A stretch of DNA of 10,925 nucleotides from Candidatus Methylomirabilota bacterium (GCA_023249165.1 JAHFDE010000067.1:1-10925); one strand, 5' to 3'. Numbered from the stretch's first letter, positions 1-5,660 are shown. Made by a program: numbers and translations. The notes: generated by a model from the letters alone, not told the origin.

Positions 1-344
1 TCTCCGCCCTGATGAGCTTTTTCGTCACCCACAAGTTTGCCGGCCCCCTCTACCGGATCGAGCAGATCCTGCGGAAGGTCGAGCAGGGACATCTGCCGGC
101 GGCGGTTCGGATTCGGCGTGGTGATGACATTCAGGAGTTCGCGGACGTTGTCGAAAGCGCCTTCAAGGCGATCACCTTGGCCCTGACGGCGATCAAGGAG
201 CAACAGGCCCTCGCCGTCAAGGAGCTCGCCGCCCTCCAGGGGAGGGTCACGGCGGACTCCAACGGGGAGATCCTGCGGCGTCTTGATGGGATAGCGCGTA
301 ATCACAAAGAGATCGAGAACATCCTGGCGAACTTCAAGATTTAA
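1..344 (+). CDS. HAMP-domain membrane protein, 3' part only
   Basis: The frame is open to the left window edge, so the gene starts outside; the first in-window ATG at 12 is internal. The visible 113 residues begin with the end of a hydrophobic stretch (ALMSFFVTHKFAGPLYR), the usual junction between a transmembrane helix and a HAMP linker. A HAMP-like segment follows (AGPLYRIEQILRKVEQGHL, then IRRGDDIQEFADVVESAF) and then a charged helical, probably coiled-coil tail ending ENILANFKI before TAA. HAMP units relay signals from membrane helices to cytoplasmic partners. No kinase, cyclase or methyl-accepting module follows, so this looks like one of the short HAMP-only proteins whose partner is unknown. 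The gene converges with the reductase on the other strand. Domain call is good; function is unknown. Confidence 0.75.
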   Translation, partial: SALMSFFVTHKFAGPLYRIEQILRKVEQGHLPAAVRIRRGDDIQEFADVVESAFKAITLALTAIKEQQALAVKELAALQGRVTADSNGEILRRLDGIARNHKEIENILANFKI

Positions 345-394
345 ACCCAGCGCGGCCCCGACGCGGAGCCAGTGGAAGAACAAGGATACGTGTG

Positions 395-1621
395 CTAGAG
401 GAGTCCCTTGACCGCCACCGTGGGGTCCTGGAGTTGGGCCTCTTTGCCGCTCAGATCCTTCTTGCCCCGGATGAGGCGCTGCAGGGCACCGAAATCCTTG
501 GCACCGGTGTTCACGGCAAAGTACGCCGTCAAGACGTGCTGCTTGAGGAAGAGGACGGTGAAGGCCTTGTCCTCGAAGCGGCCGCGAAGCAGGACCTGGT
601 CGTACTCGCTCTCGTCGCCGGCGAACTGCAGGTGGAGATCAAAAATATCTGACCAGACGTACGTGAGCAGGTCGTACTTTCTGTTGGCCCCGGCCATGTT
701 CTGTCCGGCAATCTGCCCGCAGTACTCCGCATGGCCCCAGTGCTCGACCCGCCGCCGCTTGCCGAAGATCGGATCGAGGTAATTAGCAACATCACCTGCG
801 GCATAGACATCGGGGTGAGACGCCTGGAGATATTCGTTCACCACGATGCCGTTGTCGACCTTCAGGCCAGCCTGCTGGGCCAGCTCCACATTGGGGACGA
901 TGCCAACGCCGATACACACGAAGTCGCAAGGGACCTCCCTCCCGGATCGGGTGACGACGGCGGAAGGCCTGGCTGTGCCCTTGATCTCGGCAGCCATCTC
1001 TTCGGTATAGAAGGTGACCCCCCTTTCAGTGCAGTAGCCCTGGAAGAAGCCTGCCAGGGTCGCATCGGCAAAGCGGGCCCAGATATGGGGTTGGGCTTCG
1101 ATGACAGTGACCTGGACGCCTTGCTGCGTCAGGGAGGCGGCGACTTCCATTCCGATGAACCCGGCACCGATGAAGACCGCACGCTTGCCCGGGCTCGCCT
1201 CGGCATGAATGGCGGCAGAGTCATCAAGCGTCCGGAGGTAGTAGACAGCTGGCAGGTCGCTCCCCCGCAGCTTCAAGCGCACCGGCCGGCCGCCCGTGGC
1301 GATGAGAGCTTTTTCAAAAGTCACGGGCTCGCCCTTCGCGAGGATGGCGGTCTTGTTGGGCAGGTCCAGCTGCTTTACGGCGACCCCGAGAATGAGATCG
1401 ATGCCGTGGTCGCGGAAATACTGCTCGGGATCGAAGAAGAGGGCTTCTCGGGGCTTTTCGCCGCGGAGAAATTCCTTGGACAGGGGCGGGCGATCGTAGG
1501 GCACGTATGGTTCCTCGCCCACCAGGGTAATGGGACCCTGGGGATCCGCTTTCCGGATCTGCTTGGCCGCCTGGCTCGAGGCGAGGCCACCGCCAATGAG
1601 CAGGTATTTGGTGGATTTCAT
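395..1621 (-). CDS. FAD-dependent NAD(P)H ferredoxin/rubredoxin reductase-like oxidoreductase
   Basis: The 408-residue protein is a two-dinucleotide-domain flavoprotein that would pass electrons from NAD(P)H through FAD to a small redox protein. Seen: N-terminal FAD motif LLIGGGLASSQAA (res 7-19), PYDRPPLSKE (41-50), the ATGGRP linker (108-113), the NAD(P)-binding motif FIGAGFIGMEVAASL (150-164), the second FAD motif VYAAGDVAN (272-280), and EHWGHAEYCGQIAGQNM (293-309), typical of the ferredoxin-reductase/AIF branch with a C-terminal reductase domain. There is no redox CxxC, so it is not a thioredoxin- or lipoamide-type enzyme. I chose ATG 1621 because AAGGAGG lies 7 bases upstream and the FAD motif begins at once; the 483-residue extension is unsupported. 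No ferredoxin or oxygenase gene is adjacent, so the partner is unknown. The last residues (AVKGLL) are followed by TAG. Confidence 0.9.
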   Translation of the reverse strand: MKSTKYLLIGGGLASSQAAKQIRKADPQGPITLVGEEPYVPYDRPPLSKEFLRGEKPREALFFDPEQYFRDHGIDLILGVAVKQLDLPNKTAILAKGEPVTFEKALIATGGRPVRLKLRGSDLPAVYYLRTLDDSAAIHAEASPGKRAVFIGAGFIGMEVAASLTQQGVQVTVIEAQPHIWARFADATLAGFFQGYCTERGVTFYTEEMAAEIKGTARPSAVVTRSGREVPCDFVCIGVGIVPNVELAQQAGLKVDNGIVVNEYLQASHPDVYAAGDVANYLDPIFGKRRRVEHWGHAEYCGQIAGQNMAGANRKYDLLTYVWSDIFDLHLQFAGDESEYDQVLLRGRFEDKAFTVLFLKQHVLTAYFAVNTGAKDFGALQRLIRGKKDLSGKEAQLQDPTVAVKGLL

Positions 1622-1655
1622 AAGGCCCTCCTTATTCGCCGAGTGGTGCCTCTCT

Positions 1656-1684
1656 TGTACACCGAGACATCTCTCCTGTGTCAA
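1656..1684 (-). promoter_or_regulatory. Possible sigma-70 promoter of the reductase
   Basis: On the minus strand a perfect TTGACA (1679-1684) is followed after 17 bases by TGTACA (1656-1661), a weak -10. The reductase start is about 35 bases further down. The spacer contains the small inverted repeat GAGA-GATG-TCTC, which might be an operator. The -35 and spacing are good and the -10 is poor, so this is tentative. Confidence 0.35.
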
Positions 1685-1697
1685 GCCCTCTCTCCAA

Positions 1698-1751
1698 GTC
1701 CTGGCGCCCGTCGATTTCCGGTCAACCGTCCGGAATCCGTCCCCAATAGAC
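1698..1751 (+). promoter_or_regulatory. Conserved block upstream of sigma-54 promoter, copy 1
   Basis: This 54-base block aligns without gaps to 3495-3548, upstream of the second gene copy. Both share CGATTTCCGG and lie about 100 bp upstream of a -24/-12 promoter, the usual place for an enhancer-binding-protein site. In this copy TTTCCGG and CCGGAAT form an imperfect inverted repeat. Binding by an NtrC-family activator is inferred; none is encoded in the window. Confidence 0.4.
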
Positions 1752-1806
1752 AGACCTCCGCCGTCACCCCCGCTTGAATTCTCGCAACTTCTGCCGAGCC
1801 CCCTCT

Positions 1807-1821
1807 TGGCACACGGATTGC
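1807..1821 (+). promoter_or_regulatory. Sigma-54 (-24/-12) promoter, small membrane protein copy 1
   Basis: TGGCAC-ACGGA-TTGC matches the RpoN consensus (TGGCAC, five bases, TTGC), with the -24 GG and -12 GC correctly spaced. Predicted transcription start is near 1833, leaving a leader of about 80 bases before the ATG at 1916. The same 15 bases recur in front of copy 2 while the surrounding DNA has diverged, which supports function. Confidence 0.75.
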
Positions 1822-1915
1822 GACCTGCAGTCCCGCAGAGACCCACTCCTGATCATCACGCCATTGATCGAAGCAGATCGCACCGTTCAACCAACACATC
1901 ACAGGGGAGGCGAAA

Positions 1916-2266
1916 ATGATGAACAGACCAGAGAGTTCTGGATGGCCCGCCCTCCTCACTACACCTGTGGCGGTTGTTGATCGTCAAGAATATGATGTCC
2001 TGATTGCGGACAGAGAGTTCCTTTCGACGGCCTTTGTTCGGCACAGAATCTGGACGATCCTCGGGGTCTTCACCCTCATCATCACCACGGCGCTTGTGGG
2101 GTTCGTCGGAGGCTTTTGGGTCGGGCAGCACACCAATGACGAGTCGTTCAAAGCCGCATGCTCACGGGTCGTCGATGAGACCCTCAGAAGCGCCAAACCC
2201 CAGCGGAGCAGGGTGGCGCATGTCGAAGATATCGCTGCCGGCCCGGTGCACGAGGTGAGCCAGTGA
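1916..2266 (+). CDS. Small single-pass membrane protein, family copy 1
   Basis: A 116-residue protein of no recognised family. The N-terminal ~45 residues are soluble (TTPVAVVDRQEYDVLIADRE), then an Arg/His-rich stretch (RHRIW) precedes one transmembrane helix (ILGVFTLIITTALVGFVGGF) and a soluble tail with DESFKAACSRVVDE. By the positive-inside rule the N-terminus is cytoplasmic and the tail periplasmic. It is clearly paralogous to the gene at 3711-4067; the best conserved part is the helix through SRVVDE, including the single Cys. GGGGAGG lies 5 bases before ATG 1916 and 8 before ATG 1919; either could start. A sigma-54 promoter stands upstream. The N-terminal PVAVVDRQEYDVL faintly recalls Phd-type antitoxin C-termini, and a toxin remnant follows in frame, but this is weak. 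Function is unknown. Confidence 0.8.
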   Translation: MMNRPESSGWPALLTTPVAVVDRQEYDVLIADREFLSTAFVRHRIWTILGVFTLIITTALVGFVGGFWVGQHTNDESFKAACSRVVDETLRSAKPQRSRVAHVEDIAAGPVHEVSQ

Positions 2267-2506
2267 CCGCTCACCCTCTTCGATCATGTCCGCGGGATCG
2301 AGGAACGCCTGAGCACGGCCCCCGAGCGCCACGGCGAACCGCTCCGAGGACCGTTCCACGGTTATTGGAAGCTTTGGGTGGGGGACTATCGGGTCGTGTA
2401 CCGGATCGTCAAGCAGGAAGTATGGATCCTAGCGATTCTGCACCGAAAGAGAGTGTACGAGCTGGCACAGCCCCGCCGCGGCTGGCGCCCGCCATCGCTT
2501 GACTGA
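2267..2506 (+). pseudogene. RelE/ParE-type toxin remnant, N-terminus missing
   Basis: Immediately after the TGA of the upstream membrane gene, and in the same frame, about 79 codons read as the central and C-terminal part of a RelE/ParE-superfamily ribonuclease toxin: IEERLSTAPERHGEPLRG, then GYWKLWVGDYRVVYRI, VWILAILHRKRVYEL and a tail to TGA. The W-K-L-x-VGDYRVVY strand and the HRKxVY end are typical of the fold. The usual N-terminal strand and first helix (about 20 residues) are absent, there is no ATG or ribosome binding site in this frame, and no RelB/Phd antitoxin is adjacent. It is therefore a decayed or recombined toxin gene; readthrough of the preceding stop is a remote alternative. 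Confidence 0.65.
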
Positions 2507-2547
2507 AGCTGGTGCCTTCTCGCGCCGTCTCTCAGCAGTCCCGCACC

Positions 2548-2634
2548 CTACAACCTAGAGCCGGCGAGCAGACCGATGACGAATCCGAGGAGGAGTACTG
2601 TAAGCGAAATAGATGTGAGCTCTGCCCCATTCAT
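2548..2634 (-). CDS. 28-residue single-helix membrane mini-protein
   Basis: A short ORF on the minus strand begins at ATG 2634, preceded by GGGAGG with 7 bases of spacing, and ends at TAG 2548-2550. The peptide starts MNGAELTS and is otherwise almost one hydrophobic helix (SLTVLLLGFVIGLLAGSRL), ending with a single Arg, so it should span the membrane once. It lies about 65 bases downstream of a structured leader and intrinsic terminator transcribed from its own promoter, which suggests attenuation or riboswitch control. I do not recognise a family; small subunits such as KdpF or CydX have similar size but not these residues. The good ribosome binding site and clean helix support a real gene. 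It could also be the start of a truncated transporter. Confidence 0.55.
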   Translation of the reverse strand: MNGAELTSISLTVLLLGFVIGLLAGSRL

Positions 2635-2699
2635 TGCCGGGCCTCCCTGAACCTTTGACCTTTTCTACCCTTTTTGACCAGGTCCGCTCCCGCTTTCCC

Positions 2700-2746
2700 A
2701 AAAAAAAAGACGCCTTCGCGGGCGATACTCCGTCTGCGAAGGCGTC
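2700..2746 (-). terminator. Strong Rho-independent terminator
   Basis: A perfect 11-bp stem (GACGCCTTCGC at 2709-2719 pairing with GCGAAGGCGTC at 2736-2746) encloses a 16-base loop and is followed on the minus strand by nine T residues. It ends the structured transcript that starts near 2890 and stands before the 28-codon ORF, so it can act as the 3' end of a small RNA or as a conditional terminator. Confidence 0.9.
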
Positions 2747-2890
2747 AGAAGTATCTGATACGCCGTCGGAAACTCCGGGGGGGGCCGTGGTTATGAACCC
2801 CCGGTGTCATCTGACGACTACCTCAGGGGGAGCTTGCTACCCCCTTAAATATGGGTGATCTGCGCAACAACCCGAGGGGTTGTCTGGGGG
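2709..2890 (-). ncRNA. Structured leader or small RNA, candidate yybP-ykoY-type (Mn2+) riboswitch
   Basis: Between a near-consensus promoter and the terminator lie about 180 bases with no ORF and several stems: ACAACC/GGTTGT, AGGGGG/CCCCCT, CCGGGGG/CCCCCGG and GTCGTC/GACGGC enclosing the third. Read on the minus strand, AAGGGGGTAGC followed about 20 bases later by GTAGTCGTCA resembles the two conserved strings of the yybP-ykoY manganese riboswitch (AAGGGGAGTAGC and TCGTCA), with one base missing in the first. The 3' CCTT that would pair with the 5' AAGG is also part of the terminator stem, as expected for a switch that turns expression on when ligand binds. A second string (GGCG ... TCAGA-TACT-TCTGA-CGCC) competes for the same bases. 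The family match is from memory. A structured regulatory RNA is likely; the ligand is uncertain. Confidence 0.55.
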
Positions 2891-2896
2891 GTAAGA

Positions 2897-2925
2897 TTCT
2901 TACCCGATCGCATCGCCCTTGTCAA
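2897..2925 (-). promoter_or_regulatory. Sigma-70 promoter of the structured RNA
   Basis: On the minus strand a perfect TTGACA (2920-2925), a 17-base spacer and TAAGAA (2897-2902) predict initiation near 2890. The -10 overlaps the 17-base palindrome GGGTAAGAATCTTACCC, a possible operator. It is well placed to drive the RNA and the 28-codon ORF. From here to 3141 I see no gene or clear signal. Confidence 0.65.
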
Positions 2926-3141
2926 GCCCAAACTCTGCTTCTCCCACGGGCGATTTAGAGGCCAGGTCCAGAGCCAGGGGCAACTTGCAAAATCGAGACT
3001 CGTCTCTGAACCCACCTAGGCAGGAACGCGACTACGAGGATTGTCGAGATTTCAAAGTCGGACCCCAGGCCCGGACCTCAGAGCCGCACAAGGGGCTCCG
3101 CGGTTCGTTCACCGCGCCTGCGAGGTGGCCTGCATCTCACG

Positions 3142-3345
3142 TTACTTCACAAGTCCGAGAACGGCGGCCAGGCCAAAAGCCCACAAGAAAGCTGCCATGC
3201 CGTACATCAGTATTCGATTCTTGACCCAGGGTAGACGTCCCTCGAAATGTTGGCGTTTTTGCGGGTCGCTCGGAAACCAGCCAGCACCTATACAGAACGC
3301 AAAGAAGCCGGCCCCAATCATGATAATTCCTTCAAACCAGTGCAT
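3142..3345 (-). CDS. 67-residue two-helix membrane protein
   Basis: Start ATG 3345 follows GGGGAGG with 3 to 5 bases of spacing; the upstream in-frame extension is Pro/Gly-rich and unsupported. The protein has a first helix (FEGIIMIGAGFFAFCIGAGWF), a short charged loop (PSDPQKRQHFEGRLPWVKNR) and a second helix (ILMYGMAAFLWAFGLAAVLG), ending LVK. The positively charged loop should be cytoplasmic, with both termini outside. A -24/-12 promoter lies about 85 bases upstream, divergent from the promoter of membrane protein copy 2. The family is not recognised. The leader also contains a GC-rich 4-bp hairpin followed by a T-rich run near 3382-3406, a weak attenuator-like element. Confidence 0.75.
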   Translation of the reverse strand: MHWFEGIIMIGAGFFAFCIGAGWFPSDPQKRQHFEGRLPWVKNRILMYGMAAFLWAFGLAAVLGLVK

Positions 3346-3426
3346 GTCTCCTCCCCCTCCGCTCCGATTCCCCTGGCCCCTGAGAAAAGAAAAACGCCCC
3401 CCGGGCTGTGTTTCTGTCGAGGGCGG

Positions 3427-3442
3427 TGCAAGGCATGTGCCT
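3427..3442 (-). promoter_or_regulatory. Sigma-54 promoter of the 67-residue membrane protein
   Basis: On the minus strand AGGCAC-ATGCC-TTGCA differs from the RpoN consensus only at the first base of the -24 box and keeps the invariant GG and GC at the right spacing. Predicted start is near 3416, about 70 bases before the ATG at 3345. It faces away from the promoter at 3602-3616, and the conserved block at 3495-3548 lies between them. Confidence 0.6.
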
Positions 3443-3494
3443 GCGGTGGGCCGGGTGCGATGCCTCCCCTGGCTCCATGGCAACTACCTGCTGA

Positions 3495-3548
3495 GTCTTG
3501 GCACCCCTCGATTTCCGGGCAGCCGTTCAAAAACCGGCCCCATGAGAC
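3495..3548 (+). promoter_or_regulatory. Conserved block upstream of sigma-54 promoter, copy 2
   Basis: This is the gapless counterpart of 1698-1751, sharing GGC-CCC-TCGATTTCCGG and a downstream CCGG. It lies between two divergent -24/-12 promoters, so one activator site could serve both. This is inference from position and conservation only. Confidence 0.4.
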
Positions 3549-3601
3549 GAGGCCCGTCGCCGCAACCGCTTGGATTTCAACAACTTCCGACGGGCAGCTC
3601 T

Positions 3602-3616
3602 TGGCACACGGATTGC
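3602..3616 (+). promoter_or_regulatory. Sigma-54 promoter, small membrane protein copy 2
   Basis: TGGCAC-ACGGA-TTGC is identical in core and spacer to the copy 1 promoter. Predicted transcription start is near 3628, giving a leader of about 83 bases, close to that of copy 1. The 3346-3710 gap otherwise holds only this promoter, the divergent one and the shared upstream block. Confidence 0.75.
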
Positions 3617-3710
3617 GGCTACCACGCTCAGTGATGGCAACTCCCAATGATGACGAACGGGATGGGGGGACCAAACCCTCAAAGCCACACATGAAGGGGG
3701 AGTGAAAATA

Positions 3711-4067
3711 GTGAAAATGACGAACGGAGCGCAGGAATCTCAGCGCGCCGCTCTCCTGACGAAACCTGTGGTGGTCGTTGATCGTGAGGGATTCGAGGCG
3801 GTGATCGCGGAGCGAGACCTCCTTTCGACGGCCTCTGATCGGCAGAGAGTCCGGACGATCCTCGGGGTCTTCACCCTCATCATGATCGCAGCACTTCTGG
3901 GATTTTTCGGAGGCTTTTGGGTCGGGCAGCATGCCAATGACGAGTCGTTCAAGGCCGCGTGCTCGCGGGTCGTGGATGAGGCCATGAAAGACGTCAAATG
4001 CCCGAATGGGAACGTGGGACAGATCCGAGATGTCCCTGCCGACCAGGTGCAGAAGGTTCGTCGCTAG
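3711..4067 (+). CDS. Small single-pass membrane protein, family copy 2
   Basis: A 118-residue paralog of the gene at 1916-2266. Shared blocks are PV-VVDR (N-terminal soluble part), an Arg-rich pre-membrane stretch (DRQRVRT), one helix (ILGVFTLIMIAALLGFFGGF) and WVGQHANDESFKAACSRVV with its single Cys. The C-terminal tail (GQIRDVPADQVQKVRR) differs from copy 1 but matches the fragment at 7340-7444. I chose GTG 3711: GGGGGAG lies 8 bases upstream and it aligns with ATG 1919 of copy 1. GTG 3702 overlaps the ribosome binding site, and ATG 3717 is a possible later start. It is preceded by a sigma-54 promoter. Strong conservation across helix and tail suggests selection rather than a relic. Function is unknown. 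Confidence 0.8.
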   Translation: MKMTNGAQESQRAALLTKPVVVVDREGFEAVIAERDLLSTASDRQRVRTILGVFTLIMIAALLGFFGGFWVGQHANDESFKAACSRVVDEAMKDVKCPNGNVGQIRDVPADQVQKVRR

Positions 4068-4204
4068 GCCGCATGAGTCGGCCTATGGCTTGATCTTGGT
4101 GCCCAGCACCTCCAGGAACCGGGCCAGCCATGCCTCCCTCCTTGCTGTTCCACAGCCCTTGCGGGTCGGTGCCCTCTCATCGCGAAACCTCATGGATCCA
4201 CCGC

Positions 4205-4741
4205 TTACCGGTCCACGCGCGGCGCTCGCACGCCGAGGTGCTCGCGCGTCGGCGGGCCCCCGACCCAGTCCACGTCCCACGGCCCGTCGACGGTGATGAG
4301 CACCATTTGATACCCGTCCTCACCGGGCGTGAGCCAGGCCTGGTGCACCATGCGGGCGGGGATGTAGTTGAACGAGCCTTTGGGAAGCCCGACGATCTCG
4401 CCATCCCCGAGCTGGGCGGCGAACGCGCCGGAAAGCACCGTGTGCGTCTCGTTCGCGGAGTGCCAGTGCGGCGGCACGTGCATCGGTCTGCGCGTGCGGA
4501 TCATCAGGTGGGTCGCCTGCGTGACCGGGTGCACGTGCAAGATGGCAAGCTCCGGCGAATCCTCGCCGAGCTCCGGCATCATCCGCTCCCACTTCACATT
4601 TTGCGCCTTGAGGTTGATCGGCTCGCCGAGCGGCACGGGCCGGCCGGGCTGCCAGCCGGCCTCCTGGCATGCCCCCGTGCCCAGGAGGAAGAACCACAAG
4701 AGCGCTACTATATACAAGCGCGCGGTCCATGAAGAGCGCAT
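4205..4741 (-). CDS. Exported cupin-domain protein
   Basis: A 178-residue protein starting at ATG 4741, 8 bases after GGGGAGG; ATG 4747 is an alternative with only 2 bases of spacing. An N-terminal signal (TARLYIVALLWFFLLGTGAC) ends at Cys25, which could be a weak lipobox (TGAC) or a simple cleavage region, so the protein is probably periplasmic or a lipoprotein. The single cupin barrel shows motif 1 as PPHWHSANETHTVLSG (His92, His94, Glu98) and motif 2 as IPARMVHQAW (His133), giving the usual 3-His/1-Glu metal site. Cupins of this size act as metal enzymes or small-molecule binders; the substrate cannot be read from the sequence. The next gene upstream on this strand ends 160 bases away, with repeats between, so co-transcription is doubtful. 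Confidence 0.8.
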   Translation of the reverse strand: MRSSWTARLYIVALLWFFLLGTGACQEAGWQPGRPVPLGEPINLKAQNVKWERMMPELGEDSPELAILHVHPVTQATHLMIRTRRPMHVPPHWHSANETHTVLSGAFAAQLGDGEIVGLPKGSFNYIPARMVHQAWLTPGEDGYQMVLITVDGPWDVDWVGGPPTREHLGVRAPRVDR

Positions 4742-4795
4742 CAGCATGACCTCCCCTTCGAACAGCATCTACAGAGGGATTTCAACCCGTGAGCG

Positions 4796-4820
4796 AAAAA
4801 GGTGTCAGACACCATTTTTC
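4796..4820. repeat. GGTGTC-AG-ACACC palindrome, copy 1
   Basis: A-rich left side, GGTGTCAGACACC core and T-rich right side form a near-perfect inverted repeat. It recurs at 7316-7340 with nearly the same flank (GCG and A-run on the left, CATTTTC on the right). It resembles REP-like units moved by RAYT/Y1 transposases; that link is inference. Confidence 0.75.
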
Positions 4821-4830
4821 TCTTTGGGTC

Positions 4831-4918
4831 GCGGCGAATGCCCCGCCACACTCCTCGCCCCTGAACGGCACAATCTTGACTCTCGCCATCCCCCTATTCA
4901 CCTATTCAAGCTTGACCC
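4831..4918 (+). repeat. Modular intergenic repeat, copy A
   Basis: Module 1 (GCCCCGCCACACTCCTCG, then CTGAACGGCACAA and CTCGCCATCCC) is followed by module 2 (TTCACCTATTCAA and GACCC). Related copies lie at 5586, 7493, 9668 and 10750, all in this orientation. Module 2 here supplies the last five codons and the stop of the coiled-coil gene at 4906. On the minus strand, module 1 reads as a short frame starting MAR. Confidence 0.8.
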
Positions 4919-5568
4919 TGTCCGCGCATGAGGGCAAAGCCCATCGCCAGGCGGCGAGAAATCCAGAGGAGGTAGGACAGAACCAGCCAGCCAACAATGA
5001 TGACGAAGGCGATCACCACGAACACCAGGAAGTCCGTGAAGAATTGAATCACCCTCGACAGCCTCTCGTACACCCGTTCGGCGTTTCCGGCGAACTCGTC
5101 GAAGTAATCCCTCAGCTTCTCCAGTTTCTTGATCTCGGCTCCGATGTTCTGAAAGTCCACGGCCAGGTCCGTGACCGGGGATAGTGGCTCAAGGATCTTG
5201 TTGAAGGCGGCGTTGAGGCCGTTGCGGATTTTTTGCATTTCTGGAGGCGGCACGAGCGGTATATTGATTTTGTTGATCTCCCTTTCGATAGCCGTCGTCG
5301 TTCTCGTGATCTGGCGGGCAATTCCTGCCACCTTCCTTTGCGCGCTGGTGGCGTGCTTGTTGATCTCAGCCGCCACGTCCTGAGCGGCTCGCTTCGCGTC
5401 GCTGGCAGCCTTCTGCATGTCGCGGGCGGCATCCCGCATCTCCCTCACGAGGGGGGCCACATACATAAATCCAATGAGCATGAGGACTAGAATTAGCACC
5501 CCAGGTAAGAAGGTGTTTATGACTATGACGAGCCCGCTGAGCCGCTGCAGTTTCTCGCCTGTGCTCAC
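4906..5568 (-). CDS. Two-helix membrane protein with long coiled-coil domain
   Basis: I chose GTG 5568 because GGAGGAGG lies 6 bases upstream; the longer reading to 5688 runs through an intergenic repeat and is not credible. The 220-residue product has an N-terminal helix (VIVINTFLPGVLILVLMLIGFM, about res 14-35), a long Ala/Lys/Arg-rich amphipathic region (about 40-105; REMRDAARDMQKAASDAKRA) likely to form a coiled coil, a Pro break (PLVPPPE), a second helical stretch, and a C-terminal membrane helix (LVFVVIAFVIIVGWLVLSYL, 181-200). Topology is two membrane anchors with a coiled coil between, as in scaffold or envelope-spanning proteins. No family is recognised. The final GQGQA and stop come from repeat copy A, so the C-terminus has been trimmed or replaced. 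Confidence 0.7.
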   Translation of the reverse strand: MSTGEKLQRLSGLVIVINTFLPGVLILVLMLIGFMYVAPLVREMRDAARDMQKAASDAKRAAQDVAAEINKHATSAQRKVAGIARQITRTTTAIEREINKINIPLVPPPEMQKIRNGLNAAFNKILEPLSPVTDLAVDFQNIGAEIKKLEKLRDYFDEFAGNAERVYERLSRVIQFFTDFLVFVVIAFVIIVGWLVLSYLLWISRRLAMGFALMRGQGQA

Positions 5569-5585
5569 GTCATCCCTCCTCCGCT

Positions 5586-5660
5586 TCGGCGAATTCCCCG
5601 TCGGAACGACCTCGCGCCCAGCCATCCCTTCATTCACCGATTTAATCCCAACCCCCGTTG
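5586..5660 (+). repeat. Modular intergenic repeat, copy B (internally deleted)
   Basis: GCGAATTCCCCG joins directly to GGAACGACCTCGCGCC, then GCCATCCCTTCATTCACC and AACCCCCGTTG. The central CCACACTCCTCG part of module 1 is missing compared with copy G. It abuts the ribosome binding site of the coiled-coil gene. Confidence 0.65.

Noticed and set aside
497..515. Additional -24/-12 promoter (TGGCAC near 499)
   Set aside because: The -12 element lacks GC at the right spacing and the site lies inside the reductase gene.
731..1777. 348-codon open frame on the + strand opposite the reductase
   Set aside because: It is antisense to a well-supported flavoprotein, has no recognisable domain or ribosome binding site, and is explained by high-GC frame openness.
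1622..1846. N-terminal extension of the reductase
   Set aside because: The FAD motif starts right after ATG 1621, which has an ideal ribosome binding site; the extension has no flavoprotein similarity and crosses the divergent control region.
2919..3224. 101-codon + strand frame between the RNA gene and the 67-residue protein
   Set aside because: Low-complexity composition, no start signals, and it overlaps the putative promoter; no support for a protein.
3382..3412. Intrinsic terminator in the leader of the 67-residue protein
   Set aside because: Only a 4-bp GC stem before a T-rich run and placed between promoter and start codon; too weak to list as a terminator.
4083..4280. Minus-strand frame ending AWLARFLEVLGTKIKP after the cupin gene
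   Set aside because: The end looks protein-like and could be a frameshifted relic, but the upstream part is antisense-like noise; too little to call.
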